Shown piece after piece: positions 10,163 through 18,257 of a stretch of DNA of 64,000 bases. The stretch spans positions 42,960 to 106,959 of the forward strand of contig CALUJE010000007.1 of the NCBI GenBank assembly GCA_944320885.1, read 5' to 3'. The stretch is from an uncultured Phocaeicola sp. Lineage in GTDB: Bacteria > Bacteroidota > Bacteroidia > Bacteroidales > Bacteroidaceae. The notes under the pieces are model-generated. The model was given only the letters and a program-made list of their open reading frames with translations. It was not told where the DNA came from and ran no database searches. Position 1 is the stretch's first letter. Each line of letters opens with the position of its first letter. The position numbers and the translations under genes are program-made.

Positions 10163-12274
10163 TTAATTCCTTAAATTCAATGTTATGGTTACCCCTTTCA
10201 CAATTCTGCTTCCGGGAGTAATACTTTGTTTATATACATGTCCCACGCCTTCAAGACGGACTTTAAGTCCAGCCTTTTCCAGGCAGTATACAGCATCTTT
10301 GGCTCCCATGCCATGAACATTAGGTACCAGTTTGCTGTTTCCTTCTTTAGACTCCAGCGCTACGTTGACCGTATCGTTTCGTGCATATCCCCATCCGCTG
10401 TTTCTTTCGTTCTTCCATACGGTCTTTATACTCAAGTCTTTCAGTACAGCTTCCGCTTCTGCCAGGTCACCGTTCTTTACGTCGGGAATAAATACCGATG
10501 TAGAGTCTACAGCCTGTCTGATGTCCAATGCCAGATCTTTCGCATAAACCCTTTCGGCAATCTTGCTGAATACGCTTCCGGCCATTAAACCACCCGATGC
10601 AGGTCCGTGCGGTATCTTTATGGATACGATGCAGCTGTATTTCGGCTTTTCCGAGGGGAAGAATCCGCAGAAGCTGACCAGATAACTTACCGTACCCGAT
10701 TTATATCCGGCCGCACCTTGTGAAATCTGTGCCGTACCGGTCTTTCCCGATACGCTGAACTGCTTGCTTCCCGCCGGTTTGGCCAGTCCCTGGCTGACAA
10801 CCCGTTTCAGAATCATCTTAATCTGAGACAATGTCGTATCAGAACAGATTTTAGGATTGATAACCTCTACCGGATATTCCTCTACGACGTCATTTCCTCT
10901 CATGGCTGCCGTGACAAATCGCGGCTTGACCATCTTTCCGTTATTGGCAATGGCGTTGTAGAAAGTCAGAATATTGATAGGAGGTATCTGCGTTTCATAT
11001 CCGATACTCATCCATGGGAGAGTAGTCTTTGCAAAATATTTCTCCTTAGGTCCCTTGACATTTGGCGTTCCCTCACCCGGTATCTGCAGATGAAGCGGCT
11101 GGTCGATGCTCATGCGTTTCAGACCGTCTACAAACTTCTGCGGGTTATCATGATAATATTTGTCGATAAGATATGATACACCGATGTTTGACGAAACTTC
11201 AAGTATCCGGCTGACGGTAATCTTTCCGTATCCTCCGCGGTGCCAGTTGTGGTCGCGCATGAAGCGTCCGTACATAGGCATGATACCGTTTCCTGTATCC
11301 ACTTCGTCGTCGGGAGTGATATATCCGTCTTCAAGTGCAACCATGATTGAGGCCGTCTTGAAAGTAGAACCGGGTTCCATCATGTTGGCTATGGCGTCAT
11401 TCCGTATTTCACGGTATTCGCCGTCGTTGCATTTGGTCATGTTGACGATAGCCTTTACATCACCGGTCTCAACCTCCATCAATACGGCTACTCCCGATAT
11501 AGCGTCTATCTCCTTCAGCTTGTCCACCAGTGCCTTTTCGGCGATATCCTGCATGCCTACATCCAGCGTACTGATGATGTCACATCCGTCTACAGGCGGT
11601 CTGTCTACAATGTTAAGCCATTTGTTCATTACCTTCTGGCGGTGAGTCAGTCCGTTTGTTCCTCTCAATATCGAGTCAAACGCCAGCTCCAGACCGTTCT
11701 TTGCCGAGTCGATAGCCGGATACATGTCACCCAATGTACGTCTTGCCAATGAGCCGAACGGCTTTTTGCGCTGATTGAATGCCAGTTCCTTGAATCCTCC
11801 TTTGTATCGGCTCAGTTTGAATACCGGCAGTTGCTTCACCTCTTTATATTGGATGTAAGAGATACGGTTGGGATAAAGCAGGTAATTGCGTTTCTTTTCC
11901 CTTCTTCCCTTTTTGATGTGCGCTTTGAATTCGGCTGCGCTCTTGTCGGGGAATATCTTGTGCATCCCCTCACATATCTCATCCAGGTGCAACATCAGCA
12001 AAGAATCCTTTTCCTTTCCTCCAGCCACAAAGTCCATGTATATTTTATATTCGGGCAGGCTGCTGGCCATCAGCTGGTTGTCGGCCGAAAGGATGTTTCC
12101 TCTCATCGGCTTCACCACCACATTGGTTGCAACGTACTGTTCGGAAACTATTTTCCAATAGTTCCGTTCTCCGAACATGATGACGGCAGCCTTGACAATG
12201 ATAGATATTCCCACTATCGCCATCAGGACCACGATGCAAAAGTACCGTTGCATTATATTTCTGTTCTTTGCCAT
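10163..12274 (-). CDS. ftsI: Septal penicillin-binding protein FtsI (class B, PASTA)
   Basis: Septal DD-transpeptidase that crosslinks peptidoglycan with FtsW. It has one N-terminal membrane helix at about 11-33, a PBP dimer domain, and a transpeptidase domain with active-site SxxK at S303 to K306 (STFK), SSN at 361-363 and KTG at 511-513. The C-terminus (about 585-703) carries PASTA-like repeats, the second clearest (VPNVHGMGAKDAVYCLEKAG). All catalytic motifs are intact. At 703 residues it fits Bacteroidetes FtsI with PASTA. It sits 3 bp after the FtsL-like gene. Confidence 0.94.
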   Translation of the reverse strand: MAKNRNIMQRYFCIVVLMAIVGISIIVKAAVIMFGERNYWKIVSEQYVATNVVVKPMRGNILSADNQLMASSLPEYKIYMDFVAGGKEKDSLLMLHLDEICEGMHKIFPDKSAAEFKAHIKKGRREKKRNYLLYPNRISYIQYKEVKQLPVFKLSRYKGGFKELAFNQRKKPFGSLARRTLGDMYPAIDSAKNGLELAFDSILRGTNGLTHRQKVMNKWLNIVDRPPVDGCDIISTLDVGMQDIAEKALVDKLKEIDAISGVAVLMEVETGDVKAIVNMTKCNDGEYREIRNDAIANMMEPGSTFKTASIMVALEDGYITPDDEVDTGNGIMPMYGRFMRDHNWHRGGYGKITVSRILEVSSNIGVSYLIDKYYHDNPQKFVDGLKRMSIDQPLHLQIPGEGTPNVKGPKEKYFAKTTLPWMSIGYETQIPPINILTFYNAIANNGKMVKPRFVTAAMRGNDVVEEYPVEVINPKICSDTTLSQIKMILKRVVSQGLAKPAGSKQFSVSGKTGTAQISQGAAGYKSGTVSYLVSFCGFFPSEKPKYSCIVSIKIPHGPASGGLMAGSVFSKIAERVYAKDLALDIRQAVDSTSVFIPDVKNGDLAEAEAVLKDLSIKTVWKNERNSGWGYARNDTVNVALESKEGNSKLVPNVHGMGAKDAVYCLEKAGLKVRLEGVGHVYKQSITPGSRIVKGVTITLNLRN

Positions 12275-12277
12275 AGC

Positions 12278-12715
12278 TTATTTGATTAAATAAGGAGGAT
12301 TGGTTGACGTTTGCAACTGGCTCTCTTCCTTCGACACATATTCTTCAATCTTTGACTGACGGCTCTTCTCGGTCAGTTCCGACGAACGGGTAAGCGCGTT
12401 ATACTTTACGTCGGTCAGTTCTTTCTTCAACCGGTCTATTTCAATCATCTTCTGCTGACAGTCGTAACGGTTGCTGATATACAGGATTGCGTAAAACACA
12501 ACCAGGAGCAACAGCAGCACCTGACGTCTGAAAAAGTCGTGAGTCAGAATATCACCACCCACAATATTCTTGAAAGACATTCCATTACCCGAACGGCTTG
12601 TCTTTTCATTGGGGGCTTCCTCCTGTTTCTTGTCTTCTTCCAGCAGAGGTTCCTCCGTTTGTGTATTTGTAATATTGTTGTTTGCGTATTCGTCCATAAT
12701 CGGTATGTTATTCAT
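12278..12715 (-). CDS. FtsL-like bitopic division protein
   Basis: Small bitopic protein in the ftsL slot between rsmH and ftsI. It has an acidic cytoplasmic N-terminus, one membrane helix (RRQVLLLLLVVFYAILYIS) and a short periplasmic region predicted as a coiled coil (QQKMIEIDRLKKELTDVKYN). This is the architecture of FtsL, which with FtsB and FtsQ activates FtsWI. Direct sequence similarity to FtsL of Proteobacteria is not visible. I choose ATG 12715 (MNNIPIMDEYANN), overlapping the rsmH stop; ATG 12697 is also possible. The cytoplasmic part is longer than in E. coli FtsL. Confidence 0.75.
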   Translation of the reverse strand: MNNIPIMDEYANNNITNTQTEEPLLEEDKKQEEAPNEKTSRSGNGMSFKNIVGGDILTHDFFRRQVLLLLLVVFYAILYISNRYDCQQKMIEIDRLKKELTDVKYNALTRSSELTEKSRQSKIEEYVSKEESQLQTSTNPPYLIK

Positions 12716-13631
12716 CAGTTGTTTTCTTTTCGGCAATTCTCAGTTTGGCGCTTCTGGAGCGCGGGTTCCGTTCCTGCTCCTCTTCATCCGGCACAATCAC
12801 TTTATTGTTTACCAGCCGGAAGGGAGTCTGCACATTCCCGAAGAAGTCCTTTTCCATCACCCCCTCACAGTTGCCCGTCTTCATCAGGTTCTTCACCATC
12901 CGGTCTTCCAGTGAGTGATAAGTGATTACCACCAGCCTTCCGCCCGGTTTCAGTACGTCAGTAGCGGCGGTAAGCATCTCTTTCAGCGCTTCCATCTCCT
13001 GGTTCACCTCTATGCGCAGTGCCTGAAAGACCTTGGCCAGTTCCTTTTTCTCACGTTCCCTGCCGAAGAGCGGTTTTATCACGGCGAGAAATTCTTCTAT
13101 GGTTCCGATATATTTCTCCGCACGAGCCTTTACCAGTACAGACGCCAGCTTGCGGCTGTTTTTCAGCTCTCCGTACAGATAAAACACATTTGCCAGCCGT
13201 TCTTCATCATACGTATTCACCACTTCGGCGGCAGTCAGTCCCGAACGTTTGTTCATCCGCATGTCCAACTTACCTTCAAAGCGGAACGAGAATCCTCTTT
13301 CCGAGTCGTCAAAGTGATGTGACGACACACCCAGGTCTGCCAGAATTCCGTCCACCTGTTCCTGTCCGTAATATTTCAGGAAGTTGCGCAGATAGCGGAA
13401 GTTGCTTCTTACAAACGTAAAGCGCGGGTCGGCAATGATATTCTTTTCGGCATCCTCATCCTGGTCAAAACTGTACAGATGCGATGTCGGGTCAAGTCTG
13501 CTCAATATCTCTTTGGAGTGTCCTCCTCCGCCAAAGGTCACATCCACATAAACACCTCCCGTGTGTATGTTCATTCCATCCACACTGGGTTTCAATAAAA
13601 CGGGAATATGATATACAGTTTCTTCACTCAT
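12708..13631 (-). CDS. rsmH: 16S rRNA (cytosine-N4)-methyltransferase RsmH (MraW)
   Basis: SAM-dependent methyltransferase acting on C1402 of 16S rRNA. The N-terminal HIPVLLKPSVDGM and the SAM-binding YVDVTFGGGGHSKEIL are characteristic, as are DGILADLGVSSHHFD and the final VITYHSLEDRMVK. The length of 307 residues is normal. It overlaps the end of mraZ by 8 bp and the start of the FtsL-like gene, so the three are translated in one block. Confidence 0.96.
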   Translation of the reverse strand: MSEETVYHIPVLLKPSVDGMNIHTGGVYVDVTFGGGGHSKEILSRLDPTSHLYSFDQDEDAEKNIIADPRFTFVRSNFRYLRNFLKYYGQEQVDGILADLGVSSHHFDDSERGFSFRFEGKLDMRMNKRSGLTAAEVVNTYDEERLANVFYLYGELKNSRKLASVLVKARAEKYIGTIEEFLAVIKPLFGREREKKELAKVFQALRIEVNQEMEALKEMLTAATDVLKPGGRLVVITYHSLEDRMVKNLMKTGNCEGVMEKDFFGNVQTPFRLVNNKVIVPDEEEQERNPRSRSAKLRIAEKKTTDE

Positions 13632-14088
13632 TGGGTTCCAGATTTTCCGTGTTCATAATATCTTCCATGGCACAGGCAAATTCTTCCGCTTCCATAAAAG
13701 GCCGGCAGGTCAGTTCCTTTGCCCATATTTCAATGGTGTTGTCCATTCCGATGAAGCAAACCTCCTGTCTGATGGCTGCGCATTCACGAAACCTTTTCGG
13801 TATCAGTATGCGTCCGTTGGCGTCAGGGGTTATCAGTTCCACTTCCGAAACGAACTGTCTGAATACCATCTGATGTTTGGCATTCCATCGGTTCAGACGG
13901 CTTCTTAAGGCATCGAGCTGATTGTTCCATACGCTTTCCGGGTATAGAACCAGACAGTTCTGAAATACGTCTTTGCGCATCACCAACTTCTCTTCAGAAC
14001 TTGTCTGCAGAATTTTACGAAAAGAAGCCGGAAGAAACACTCTTCCCTTTTCATCGGTTTTCGCTTCTATGTTGCCCAAAAAACGCAT
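13624..14088 (-). CDS. mraZ: Transcriptional regulator MraZ
   Basis: AbrB-fold DNA-binding regulator of the dcw cluster. Two SpoVT/AbrB-like halves each carry the DxxxR motif: DEKGR near residue 12 and DANGR near residue 89. The 154-residue length is normal. It is the first gene of the cluster and overlaps rsmH by 8 bp. In E. coli MraZ represses its own operon by binding TGGGN direct repeats; two such repeats lie 45-59 bp upstream of this start codon. Confidence 0.95.
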   Translation of the reverse strand: MRFLGNIEAKTDEKGRVFLPASFRKILQTSSEEKLVMRKDVFQNCLVLYPESVWNNQLDALRSRLNRWNAKHQMVFRQFVSEVELITPDANGRILIPKRFRECAAIRQEVCFIGMDNTIEIWAKELTCRPFMEAEEFACAMEDIMNTENLEPNE

Positions 14089-14132
14089 GATTGTACCTTA
14101 TAATATGATTCAGGTTGTAAAAGTACATATTT

Positions 14133-14147
14133 CCCCACAATTCCCCA
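14133..14147 (-). promoter_or_regulatory. MraZ boxes (two TGGGG direct repeats)
   Basis: Read on the minus strand the sequence is GTGGGGAATTGTGGGGAAAT. It holds two TGGGG pentamers at 14143-14147 and 14133-14137, spaced by 5 nt and so exactly 10 bp apart. This matches the TGGGN-N5 direct repeats bound by MraZ in E. coli. No third copy follows in register. A degenerate -7-like TACTTTTA (14118-14125) lies just downstream, so MraZ bound here would sit on the core promoter and repress the dcw operon. Confidence 0.7.
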
Positions 14148-14158
14148 CTTTTTTTAAC

Positions 14159-14426
14159 TAAAAACATTCTTATTATTTATCAACAGCCTGTTAACAACTC
14201 TATCCATTTGATTTATAGATTGTTTCTCTTTTGCCGGCAGAGTGGGGCTTTTGCCTGTGCCGAAGCTCTTTGTTTGTCTGCTTTTTTATCGTCGGACGAC
14301 CTGTTCCCCGTTTGGAGCTCCGACAAACGATGCCTGCAGTTTTCCTTGGAGGAGATAACTTCTTTTAACTTCCAAAACTGCTTCAGATTTTATATATTTA
14401 CGCAGATATTAAACCGGAGGTATATT
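14159..14426. other. Intergenic stretch between mraZ control region and mgtC-like gene
   Basis: The reading frame of the downstream gene extends back through this stretch, but the residues it would code for do not resemble MgtC. It contains a short inverted repeat GTCGGA/TCCGAC (14291-14296 and 14319-14324) and some GC-richer sequence. I see no known riboswitch, RNA gene or clear promoter. Confidence 0.4.
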
Positions 14427-15089
14427 ATGGCTTGGGAATTTGTCTTACGTTTGTTGGTTGCGGGCATTTTGGGTGCCCTTATCGGACTCGACCGTGAATA
14501 TCGTGCCAAAGAAGCAGGTTATCGCACTCACTTCCTCGTCTCGCTGGGGAGTGCGTTGTTTATGATACTGTCGCAATATGGTTTTATGGAAATAATTGAA
14601 CACCGCGGTGTAAGCCTCGATCCTAGCCGTATAGCTTCACAGGTAGTTACCGGAATAGGCTTTATCGGAGCCGGAACCATTATCTTCCAGAAACAGATTG
14701 TGCGCGGACTTACCACAGCAGCAGGAATATGGGTGACGGCAGGTATCGGTATGACGATTGGTGCAGGCATGTATTTTGTGGGAGTTTCAGCTGCCATACT
14801 GACGCTTGTAGGCTTGGAGCTTTTAACTTATTTGTTTAAGAGCATAGGCATGAAAAGTGCTTACATAGAATTCTCTACCAGCAAGCGCGATGTCGTTACT
14901 CTGGTACGTGAACGCTTTATGGCCTGTAATTATGTGATAGCTTCTTATCAGATGGAGCAGGTGAACCACGAGCAGGCCACTACCTATCAGGTAACTATGG
15001 TGGTAAAAGGACGCAAAGGCGGAGAGCGTGAACTCTTCAGCATCCTGCACGACTTCCATGACGATATCAGTCTGTATAAGGTGGAATAA
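14427..15089 (+). CDS. MgtC/SapB family membrane protein
   Basis: Inner-membrane protein of the MgtC/SapB family. Members are linked to Mg2+ limitation, membrane potential and acid survival, but the family is broad and many members are of unknown role. The N-terminal motif LVAGILGALIGLDREYRAK is diagnostic, followed by hydrophobic helices and GIGFIGAGTIIFQ with GLTTAAGIWVTAGIG. A soluble C-terminal domain of about 70 residues ends the 220-residue protein. Start ATG 14427 is chosen because GGAGG lies 6 nt upstream and the MgtC domain begins there. It is monocistronic and divergent from the dcw operon. Confidence 0.88.
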   Translation: MAWEFVLRLLVAGILGALIGLDREYRAKEAGYRTHFLVSLGSALFMILSQYGFMEIIEHRGVSLDPSRIASQVVTGIGFIGAGTIIFQKQIVRGLTTAAGIWVTAGIGMTIGAGMYFVGVSAAILTLVGLELLTYLFKSIGMKSAYIEFSTSKRDVVTLVRERFMACNYVIASYQMEQVNHEQATTYQVTMVVKGRKGGERELFSILHDFHDDISLYKVE

Positions 15090-15186
15090 GGAGTCTTGGG
15101 AATGCTATTGTTTCAAAGGTTTGAGCTAAACTTGACTAAAAGAGATATCTCATATTATACAGTCTATTTTTAATAATATCATATTT

Positions 15187-15238
15187 GAAAAAAGAAACCG
15201 CTGTACTTTGTTTCTGTAAAAAAGCAGGCAGCGGTTTC
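15187..15238 (-). terminator. Rho-independent terminator of the TlpA-like gene
   Basis: A perfect 10-bp inverted repeat GAAACCGCTG (15194-15203) / CAGCGGTTTC (15229-15238) is followed, on the minus strand, by TTTTTTC. It lies 34 bp after the stop of the 15272 gene and would end the SusC-locus transcript. Confidence 0.7.
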
Positions 15239-15271
15239 GTGAGGGAGAGTGATATAAACAAAATTTTATGT

Positions 15272-16687
15272 TTATTTTTTGAGAGCTTCGTCAATAACAG
15301 CTTTGATTTCGAATGAAGACGGATAAGGAGCATCTGTATAGATGGCTTTTCCGTCTTTTCCAAACAGCATAAAGCGTGGTATGCCCGTAATGGCGTAAGA
15401 CTTCGTGATTTCAGCTTCGCGTTCACCGGCGAAGAGTTGAATGCCACACATTCCTTTTTCCTTCAACATATTTTTCCATTTGTCGTAATCTTTGCGTGAA
15501 TCTATAGAAACGCTCATGAATACAATGTTCGGATTGTTATGATAACTTTCTTCCAGTTTAACCATATAAGGAATTTCGCGGTTGCACGGTCCGCACCAGG
15601 TAGCCCATACATCTACGTATACCACTTTCCCTTTGAAATCAGACAGTGCCACTTGTTTGCCGTTGACATCTTCAAAACGGAAGTTGATGGCCTCTGTGTA
15701 TTGTGGTTCTTTGTTATATTTTGCCATAATAGCATCGAGGCGTTTTTTCTGTTCGTAGGTAGCCAGATATTTTCTGTAGGTCTGTTCGTAAAGCTTGATA
15801 CCGAGGTAAGTTTTGATTGTCTTGCAACCGTTTATTACCATTTCTCCTCTTACGGTATCGTTAGTAATCAGGCTCTTTTCAATCAGTGTTTTTTCTGCAT
15901 TTATGATGTAATCACCCAATTTGTCTTCCGAAATGTCCGGATTGGTATAGATTCCGGCAATATAGTATTCTTTTATAAATTCAAGGGCATTAGGGTAGTT
16001 CAGAATGGATGCTTTTTGTGTAAGGTCTGCAATGTTTATGCTTTTGTGAAAGTTAGAATAGTCGTTCTTTCTCGGATTTATATGTTTGAATACTCGAGGG
16101 TATGCAATGCCAATTTCGGTGAGATTATACTTTTTGAAGTCTTCGAAAGAAGCATTAAATTTCGGGTTTCCGGTCTGTGTTTTTGGTAAGGCTTTTGCCC
16201 TGGTCAGCATGTTTTCAAACATGGGAAAGAATTCTTTAAAAGTATTATCCTTATAATAGAAATGGTAGATAGCTTTGCTTTCTGCCGGATAAACAAAATT
16301 GTGCCATGCCTCAATAGCTTTGTTTTCTTCGGTATTGTTGTTTCCTGTCAGTTTGAAGTTGTCTTTTTCAATTTCAAAAGAGAGGGCATCTCCGGGTTTT
16401 AGGTAAAAAATATAACGATATGTACGGGCCCTGTCATTTTGAGCAATGACATAGTATCCTTCCTTTTCGGGAGTGAAAGCAAATCCGAAATATCCGTTAT
16501 TGGTAGGTGATGATGCCAGTTGCTTCATTTCCCCATTGTCTATTTCGTAGAGATTGAATACCATTTTCTCAATAGTACCCATTTTCCCTTTAATAATGGA
16601 CGTCTTTTTCTGTTGGGCAGATACAAAGAAGCTTATGGAGGTAAGTAGGATGGCAACTATGGTGAGTATTTTGCTGGTCTTTTTCAT
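15272..16687 (-). CDS. Secreted TlpA-like thioredoxin protein, copy 1
   Basis: Probable periplasmic thiol-disulfide oxidoreductase. The 471-residue protein has a Sec signal peptide (to about 25, ending FVSAQ), an N-terminal DUF4369-like beta domain, a long helical middle, and a C-terminal AhpC/TSA-thioredoxin domain. The redox motif WCGPC has cysteines at about 365 and 368, and the cis-Pro is in TGIPRFML. It is the last gene of the SusC/SusD locus and a tandem paralogue of the 16771 gene: the last about 130 residues are almost identical while the N-terminal parts have diverged. Such proteins often go with SusCD loci in Bacteroides, but the substrate is unknown. Confidence 0.85.
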   Translation of the reverse strand: MKKTSKILTIVAILLTSISFFVSAQQKKTSIIKGKMGTIEKMVFNLYEIDNGEMKQLASSPTNNGYFGFAFTPEKEGYYVIAQNDRARTYRYIFYLKPGDALSFEIEKDNFKLTGNNNTEENKAIEAWHNFVYPAESKAIYHFYYKDNTFKEFFPMFENMLTRAKALPKTQTGNPKFNASFEDFKKYNLTEIGIAYPRVFKHINPRKNDYSNFHKSINIADLTQKASILNYPNALEFIKEYYIAGIYTNPDISEDKLGDYIINAEKTLIEKSLITNDTVRGEMVINGCKTIKTYLGIKLYEQTYRKYLATYEQKKRLDAIMAKYNKEPQYTEAINFRFEDVNGKQVALSDFKGKVVYVDVWATWCGPCNREIPYMVKLEESYHNNPNIVFMSVSIDSRKDYDKWKNMLKEKGMCGIQLFAGEREAEITKSYAITGIPRFMLFGKDGKAIYTDAPYPSSFEIKAVIDEALKK

Positions 16688-16717
16688 AACAACTGAATAA
16701 AATAATTGATTTTTCAG

Positions 16718-16752
16718 TTCACTGCATTACTTTAGATAATGCCTGCAGTGAA
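16718..16752 (-). terminator. Hairpin between the two TlpA-like genes
   Basis: TTCACTGCA (16718-16726) pairs with TGCAGTGAA (16744-16752), and GCATTA/TAATGC inside offers an alternative stem. There is no clean T-run on the minus strand, so this may be a weak terminator or an mRNA processing or stability hairpin that lowers expression of the last gene. Confidence 0.4.
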
Positions 16753-16770
16753 TCATTATTTATTTAATAT

Positions 16771-18180
16771 TTATTTGAGAGCCGTATTAATTATTGTTTT
16801 GATTTCGGATGAAGAAGGGCGCGGAGCATCAGCATTGATTACCTTACCGTCTTTTCCGAAGAGCATGAAGCGTGGGATACCTTTAATCTTATAAGGATTC
16901 ATGATTTCATCGCTTCGTTCTCCAGCGAAGAGCTGAATGCCACCCATACCTTTTTCCTTCAGCATGTTTTTCCATTTGTCGTAATCCTTGCGTGAGTCTA
17001 CAGACACGCTCATGAATACGATGTTCGGATTATTATGATAACTTTCTTCCAGTTTAATCATGTGAGGAATTTCACGGTTGCACGGTCCGCACCAGGTAGC
17101 CCATACGTCTACGTATACCACCTTTCCTTTGAAGTCAGAGAGTGCTATCTGTTTGCCGTTGACATCCTCAAACTTGAAGTCAATGGCATCGTGTCCGGCC
17201 GAGTTGTCATCATATTTGGCAATGATTTCATTAAAACGTGCTTTCTGGCTGTCAGTAATCAGATATTGTGCATACTTCTGCTTATACTCCATAATACCCG
17301 GATAAGTACGTATGAATTTTGCTCCGTCTAATATGAATTCACCTTTTACGGTATCGTTTACAATTAGCTGTTCTTTCAGAATGTTATCTTGAGCATTTTT
17401 CATTGCTTCTCTCAATTTGTCATCAGAAAGATTGGGATTGTTTCCGCGTAAGGCACATGTGTATCCTCTGTTTATAAGTCCTATTCCACTAGGATAATTT
17501 AAGATGGCTGTGGTTTGAGTCAAATCTTTTATATTAATATTACGGTAGAAATCTATGTAGTCACTGCCTTTGGGGTGCTCTGTTCTCGGTGTATTGATAA
17601 ACATCTCTGCGATGTGGAGTAAATCAAACTTTTTATAATCTTCGAAAGATTGGTTAAATGTCTTGTTTGTTGTTTTTGCTGCAGGGAATGCTTTTATTTG
17701 TGGTAGCATTTCTTCAAATTGTGGAAAAAAATCCTTGTAAGTACTCATGCTGTTCATAAAGTAAATAGCTTTCTTCTCCAAAGGTTGAACCAGATTATGC
17801 CATGATTCTATAGCTTTGTTTTCTTGGGTGTTATTTCCTTTCAATCGGAAAGTTTCTCTTTCAATTTCAAAATTCAAATCATCGCTGGGTTTGAAATAGA
17901 ATACGTAGCGATATGTGGATGCCATCGGATTGCTTCCACATATTACATAATATCCTTCTTTTTCAGGTTGAAAAGCAAAGCTGAATAGATTGTTCTGCAC
18001 ATTGGAAGTGGTGACTTCTTCAAAATTGCTGTTTCTTATTTCATATAATCCCATCTTCTGTGACTTTGCTTCACCAATCCATTTGCCCTGAATAATGGAT
18101 AAATCATCTTGTGCATAACTATACATGCTTGTATAGAACAATAATGTTACTGCGACATACAATTTACATAATCTTTCCAT
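16771..18180 (-). CDS. Secreted TlpA-like thioredoxin protein, copy 2
   Basis: Tandem paralogue of the 15272 gene, 469 residues, with a signal peptide ending near YSYAQ. It has the same layout: N-terminal beta domain, helical middle, C-terminal thioredoxin domain with WCGPC (cysteines about 364 and 367) and cis-Pro in KGIPRFML. By eye the DNA of the redox domain is about 90 percent identical to copy 1, whereas the first 300 codons are much less alike. It follows the PKD-like lipoprotein gene after 77 bp containing a hairpin. A periplasmic disulfide role for cargo or partners of the SusCD system is inferred, not shown. Confidence 0.85.
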   Translation of the reverse strand: MERLCKLYVAVTLLFYTSMYSYAQDDLSIIQGKWIGEAKSQKMGLYEIRNSNFEEVTTSNVQNNLFSFAFQPEKEGYYVICGSNPMASTYRYVFYFKPSDDLNFEIERETFRLKGNNTQENKAIESWHNLVQPLEKKAIYFMNSMSTYKDFFPQFEEMLPQIKAFPAAKTTNKTFNQSFEDYKKFDLLHIAEMFINTPRTEHPKGSDYIDFYRNINIKDLTQTTAILNYPSGIGLINRGYTCALRGNNPNLSDDKLREAMKNAQDNILKEQLIVNDTVKGEFILDGAKFIRTYPGIMEYKQKYAQYLITDSQKARFNEIIAKYDDNSAGHDAIDFKFEDVNGKQIALSDFKGKVVYVDVWATWCGPCNREIPHMIKLEESYHNNPNIVFMSVSVDSRKDYDKWKNMLKEKGMGGIQLFAGERSDEIMNPYKIKGIPRFMLFGKDGKVINADAPRPSSSEIKTIINTALK

Positions 18181-18213
18181 GATTATAATAATTATTAGGT
18201 TGTTTATTGTTTC

Positions 18214-18247
18214 AAAGAAGAGCCATGTTTCAACATAGCTCTTCTTT
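18214..18247 (-). terminator. Terminator-like hairpin after the PKD-like lipoprotein gene
   Basis: AAAGAAGAGC (18214-18223) and GCTCTTCTTT (18238-18247) form a 10-bp perfect stem, extended inside by ATG/CAT. It lies 11 bp after the stop at 18258. It may end or attenuate the susCD transcript before the TlpA genes. Confidence 0.5.
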
Positions 18248-18257
18248 ATTTTAGAAA

